This document shows positions 61,122 through 64,000 of a stretch of DNA of 64,000 nucleotides, piece by piece. Under the pieces are notes generated by a model. The model saw nothing but the letters and a program-made list of their open reading frames with translations. It had not been told where the DNA came from and did no database searches. Origin of the DNA: Fimbriimonas planktonicus (GTDB lineage: Bacteria > Armatimonadota > Fimbriimonadia > Fimbriimonadales > Fimbriimonadaceae); the NCBI GenBank assembly GCA_965234685.1, contig OZ248539.1:1612001-1676000 (forward strand). The letters are read 5' to 3'. The translations under genes and the position numbers were made by a program. The first letter of the stretch is position 1. The number at the start of each line of letters is the position of its first letter.

Positions 61122-61799
61122 ATGCCTATCCTCAATCCTGAACTCGCGGACGGAAAAGGAAGTGTTCGCCTGGCTCAACGAGCCTTTTCCTTGATCGAGT
61201 GCCTAGCGGTGTTCGCCATCATTTTGATCATTGCCGCGATCCTTTTCCCCACTCTAGGCTCCGGAAAACGAAGCGCAGTTGTCACCGAAGATAAAGCTAA
61301 GCTGCATCAAATTGCCTTAGCTAGCCAACTCTACGCTGAGAACAACGGGAGGTATCCAGACTCGCTTGAGACGCTAATTTCCTCCAAGCATGTATTGGAA
61401 GAGCAGTGTGTCTCTAAACTGGACCACTTTCCGGACGGCATGTCTAATGCGTATCAGCGCTTAATGGACACCGGCAGCCAGGGCACAAAGGATCGAATTA
61501 GCTTTTTCTCGATCGCTACATTTCGAATGACCCAAAAGTACTTTGAAGAAGAGCAGCAGCGATCTACAAATGTTGGCCATTACATCTGGCCACTGGACTT
61601 TCCGCATTCGACGAATCCAGAAACCATTGATCTTGTTGGCCCCTATCTTCGGGTGACCGACGAAGGATCCGTAATCAAGCGCAGTTTCGCCCCGGTTAAT
61701 GTCCGCGATGCGCGAGGCAATACTGCCCCTTGGACGAACTTTCACTTCTTTTTCGGGGATCCAGATGCTGAAACTAAAAAGCGGTGGGAAGCCCACTGA
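61122..61799 (+). CDS. Type II secretion/type IV pilus-like pseudopilin
   Basis: 225 aa. A prepilin leader and cleavage site at QRAFSLIECLAV (A at -1, F at +1, Glu at +5), followed by a hydrophobic helix (FAIILIIAAILFPTL), then a globular domain that begins ALASQLYAENNGRYPDSLETLIS, typical of DUF1559/GspG-like pseudopilins. It would be processed by a prepilin peptidase and assemble in or span the inner membrane. It overlaps the next gene. It is inserted between carA and carB, on the opposite strand. Confidence 0.88.
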   Translation: MPILNPELADGKGSVRLAQRAFSLIECLAVFAIILIIAAILFPTLGSGKRSAVVTEDKAKLHQIALASQLYAENNGRYPDSLETLISSKHVLEEQCVSKLDHFPDGMSNAYQRLMDTGSQGTKDRISFFSIATFRMTQKYFEEEQQRSTNVGHYIWPLDFPHSTNPETIDLVGPYLRVTDEGSVIKRSFAPVNVRDARGNTAPWTNFHFFFGDPDAETKKRWEAH

Positions 61800-62224
61800 A
61801 TCGCGTGCTCGCCATTGGCGTCGCCGTGGTTAGCATTGATTTACTAACCGCACTTTGCACGTTCATTCTGGAGCCGCTGATCTCAGGACGTGCAATCGCT
61901 TTGTCTGGCCTCACTTCGCCTAGAATGCTGACGATGGCCGTCGCTGCGCTTTGTGGCCTGTTGATTACTCGATACGAGCCGACGGACGGCTCACAGAAGA
62001 AGCTGGTCATCGTCTCCGTCACGATTGCATTCCTATCTATATTCACCAGCATCGCGACGCGGTTTGCTCTCGGCTCTCGTCCGCAGGATCTCTTCAGCGT
62101 ATCGCACTACTCCAAGCACTTTGCCTACACTGCCTTGTGTTCCTTCGCATCGCTCTACTTGATCAAACTTCTATGCGATAAGGTTGAAAATGGTCCACGA
62201 AAGGCACCTAGGGGTTACTGGTGA
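61784..62224 (+). CDS. Four-TM membrane protein
   Basis: 146 aa. GTG 61784 is inside the end of the pseudopilin gene (16-bp overlap), suggesting coupled translation. Four hydrophobic segments: VLAIGVAVVSIDLLTALCTFIL, MLTMAVAALCGLLIT, LVIVSVTIAFLSIFTSIAT and YTALCSFASLYLIKLL. Unknown function; it may assist the pseudopilin. Ends overlapping the converging esterase gene by 10 bp. Confidence 0.6.
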   Translation: MGSPLNRVLAIGVAVVSIDLLTALCTFILEPLISGRAIALSGLTSPRMLTMAVAALCGLLITRYEPTDGSQKKLVIVSVTIAFLSIFTSIATRFALGSRPQDLFSVSHYSKHFAYTALCSFASLYLIKLLCDKVENGPRKAPRGYW

Positions 62225-63066
62225 TACCACTCAATAAAGTCCTCTAACGCAAATTTCTCGGCGTCAAGGTCCGGTTTGATGCCGTGGCCCATGCCAGGAA
62301 CAAGTGACAGTTTCGTCCGAACCCCAAGTTTTTGCAACTTCTTCGCCGCCACCTGAGAGTGCTCGATTGGCACCCAAGGGTCCTTCAAGCCGTGGATGAA
62401 GAAGGTCGGGCACATCTTCTTGGTGACAAAGTTAAGGGGACTGAATGCTTTGATACCCGCCGGATACTTTGGCCCGAGCGCCTTTTGCACGATCTTGTAG
62501 CTCTCTCCTTCCGGCGTCATCTTAATGCTGAGGTCGTGCAAGCCAGAAATCGAAAGGACCATCTGAACGTCCCCTTTCACGCCGAGCCACATGCTCAAAT
62601 GTCCGCCGGCACTCTCGCCGCCAGCAATGATTCTGCGCGTCGAGTAGCCGTACTTCGATGCGTTCGCCTTCAGAAACTTCACCGCGGCCTGAGCGTCCTC
62701 TAGCGGAGCGGGCCAGTAGGCGGCGAGAGAAAGGCGATAGCTAATCGTTGCCACCGCAAAATGCCGCTCTGCAAAGAACTCTGCAAGCTGAGCCAGATCA
62801 GTCCGCTTCCCCGTGGACCATCCGCCTCCATGAATCAGAACAATGAGCTGCGGTGCGGCGACCTTGAAGGCGTCGTTGGGTGCCTCCGGCAAGTAAAGAT
62901 CCAGCCCGAGATCCCCCTTGTACTTGATCGTCTCCATTGCAAACTTCTTCTCCATGGGTTTGGGTTTGACCGTCTCTTGCGGCGACGATTCGGCGTCAAG
63001 CACGTCGAGCGTTCCGCAACCGGTCAACAGGGCGGCTCCCACAACCAATGCCCACATGCGATTCAT
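62215..63066 (-). CDS. Alpha/beta-hydrolase lipoprotein (BD-FAE/esterase-like)
   Basis: 283 aa from ATG 63066 (TACAAT 6 nt upstream). Lipoprotein signal with lipobox LLTGC. Catalytic blocks: oxyanion LIHGGGWSTGKR, nucleophile IIAGGESAGGHL (GxSxG), an Asp in FIHGLKDPWVPIEHS, and a final His in VPGMGHGIKP. Likely a membrane-anchored esterase on acetylated sugars or similar esters, at the periplasmic face. Converges with the membrane protein gene by a 10-bp overlap. Confidence 0.88.
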   Translation of the reverse strand: MNRMWALVVGAALLTGCGTLDVLDAESSPQETVKPKPMEKKFAMETIKYKGDLGLDLYLPEAPNDAFKVAAPQLIVLIHGGGWSTGKRTDLAQLAEFFAERHFAVATISYRLSLAAYWPAPLEDAQAAVKFLKANASKYGYSTRRIIAGGESAGGHLSMWLGVKGDVQMVLSISGLHDLSIKMTPEGESYKIVQKALGPKYPAGIKAFSPLNFVTKKMCPTFFIHGLKDPWVPIEHSQVAAKKLQKLGVRTKLSLVPGMGHGIKPDLDAEKFALEDFIEWYHQ

Positions 63067-63083
63067 GCGGACATTGTAAAGGA

Positions 63084-64000
63084 TCAGGCCCGAACTAGGC
63101 GCATTGTCTCGACGAACTCGCGGAAATAAGGTCGCGAATCCCACGGCCCCGGCGCCGCCTCGGGGTGGTACTGAATGCTTCGCGCGTTCGCGTCAGGAAT
63201 CTCGATCCCTTCCACCGTCTCGTCGTTCAAGTTAATCTGACTGACGTTCGCAACCGTTCCGTGCAGCGATTGCGGATCGACCGCGTAGCCGTGATTCTGC
63301 GAAGTGATGGTAACTCGACCCGACCGCAAGTCCTTTACCGGGTGATTGCTGCCTCGGTGGCCAAACTTGAGTTTGTAAGTCCGTCCGCCGACCGCGTGGC
63401 AAAGGAGTTGGTTGCCCAAGCAGATGCCAAACATCGGCTTCTTGCCTAGAAGTTCACGAACCGTTTCAATCACTGGCTCAAGTCGCTGAGGGTCACCAGG
63501 TCCGGGACTCAGCAAGATTCCATCTGGATTCCAGGACAGAATCTCCTCGGCCGAGGTCGAGTGCGGGAACACCACCGGCGCACAGCCTTCTCGATAGAAG
63601 CGGCGAAGAATGTTGAACTTCAAACCGCAGTCCAAAACTGCCAACCGAACTCGATCCGACTCTTCCGTCTCGTCAATCGAAACTTTGCCCGATCGTCCCC
63701 AGCGGTATGGCGATGGGGTGGACACAACCGGAACAAAGTCCAGGTCGTCGTACCGCGACGATTGACGAAGCGCTTCCTGCGCGGCTTCGAGGGTGTCGGC
63801 AATCGCTCCGGTGGTAACTCCCGCCGTCCGAATCTGCTTTGTGAGAGCACGCGTGTCGATGCCCTGGATGGCAACCGCATTCCGCTCTTTCAAAAACTGG
63901 TCGAGACTCCGATTCGAGCGCCAGTTGCTCGGGGCGGATTCTGCCTCTTTCACAATCAAGCCAGTCGGCTGCAGGCGGTCCGACTCAAGGTCGTCGTCGT
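63084..64000 (-). CDS. carA: Carbamoyl-phosphate synthase small subunit, 5' cut by window edge
   Basis: Open at the right edge; about 305 C-terminal residues are visible. It hydrolyses glutamine and passes ammonia to CarB. Seen: SNWRSNRSLDQFLKERNAVAIQGIDTRALT (small-domain end), then the class I glutamine amidotransferase: GILLSPGPGDPQ, catalytic Cys in PMFGICLGNQLLC (Asn where His is common) and the His-Glu in IQYHPEAAPGP. Normal C-terminal end. It is separated from carB by three genes, two of them on the other strand. Confidence 0.95.
   Translation of the reverse strand, partial: DDDLESDRLQPTGLIVKEAESAPSNWRSNRSLDQFLKERNAVAIQGIDTRALTKQIRTAGVTTGAIADTLEAAQEALRQSSRYDDLDFVPVVSTPSPYRWGRSGKVSIDETEESDRVRLAVLDCGLKFNILRRFYREGCAPVVFPHSTSAEEILSWNPDGILLSPGPGDPQRLEPVIETVRELLGKKPMFGICLGNQLLCHAVGGRTYKLKFGHRGSNHPVKDLRSGRVTITSQNHGYAVDPQSLHGTVANVSQINLNDETVEGIEIPDANARSIQYHPEAAPGPWDSRPYFREFVETMRLVRA

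Noticed and set aside
1..64000. CRISPR array, intact transposase or integrase, rRNA, tmRNA or RNase P RNA
   Set aside because: I looked for regular spaced repeats, transposase or recombinase motifs and RNA signature sequences and saw none; one tRNA only.

Overview
This is a chromosomal window from a free-living, GC-moderate, Gram-negative-type bacterium. The content suggests an Armatimonadota/Fimbriimonadia-like organism: large SBBP-type secreted propeller proteins, many lipoproteins and signal peptides, PPDK, MurA, and a half-size CarB. That placement is inference from gene content and style, not from a marker gene. A striking general trait is that more than 20 genes have a TANNNT -10 box only 5-8 nt before their start codon, which implies widespread leaderless transcription. 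Genes inside operons use Shine-Dalgarno sites or ATGA-type overlaps instead.

Layout. 1-5.2 kb: the 3' part of ppdK, then a small AT-richer insert (beta-helix protein plus lipoprotein) flanked by a second, synonymously diverged copy of the ppdK 3' end, which now sits next to a strong terminator. 5.3-7.9 kb: accessory patch with an aminotransferase pseudogene, two PIN-domain toxin-antitoxin pairs and an orphan membrane protein. 8-11.7 kb: sugar isomerase-like protein, SDR, DinB-like protein, PrpD. 11.7-19.5 kb: three tandem paralogous secreted SBBP propeller proteins of about 820 aa, separated by hairpins. 19.7-25.7 kb: murA, an acetyltransferase, a sialate O-acetylesterase-like protein and two coupled beta-helix proteins. 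25.9-36.8 kb: propeller/phosphoesterase fusion, orphan hrcA, LolA-like protein, a DUF4129/DUF4350 membrane cluster, a GT-C-like membrane enzyme and a VanW protein. 37-46 kb: ilvE with a coupled zinc protein, DUF4397 lipoprotein, a 1035-aa BNR propeller, ECF sigma plus putative anti-sigma, dnaN, a MerC-like metal protein with a CsoR-type operator, a DASS transporter and a Tat-exported phosphoesterase.

47.3-54.3 kb is an AT-richer island ending at a tRNA-Arg(GCG). It holds gene fragments (a PIN/NYN start, an Rhs core remnant), a HigB/XRE-type toxin-antitoxin pair and the most interesting locus of the window: three translationally coupled genes encoding (i) a signal peptide-extracytoplasmic domain-TM-coiled coil-GrpE-like protein, (ii) a 569-aa Hsp70 and (iii) a J-domain/TPR/TM protein. 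Together they look like a complete membrane-tethered Hsp70 machine whose nucleotide-exchange factor may be coupled to an envelope sensor.

54.3-64 kb: WD-like propeller, cysE-cysK, a 5'-nucleotidase, DUF2071 protein, carB N-terminal half, a pseudopilin and membrane protein, an esterase lipoprotein, and carA running off the window end. CarB covers only the first half of a normal CarB, so the second half must be encoded elsewhere.
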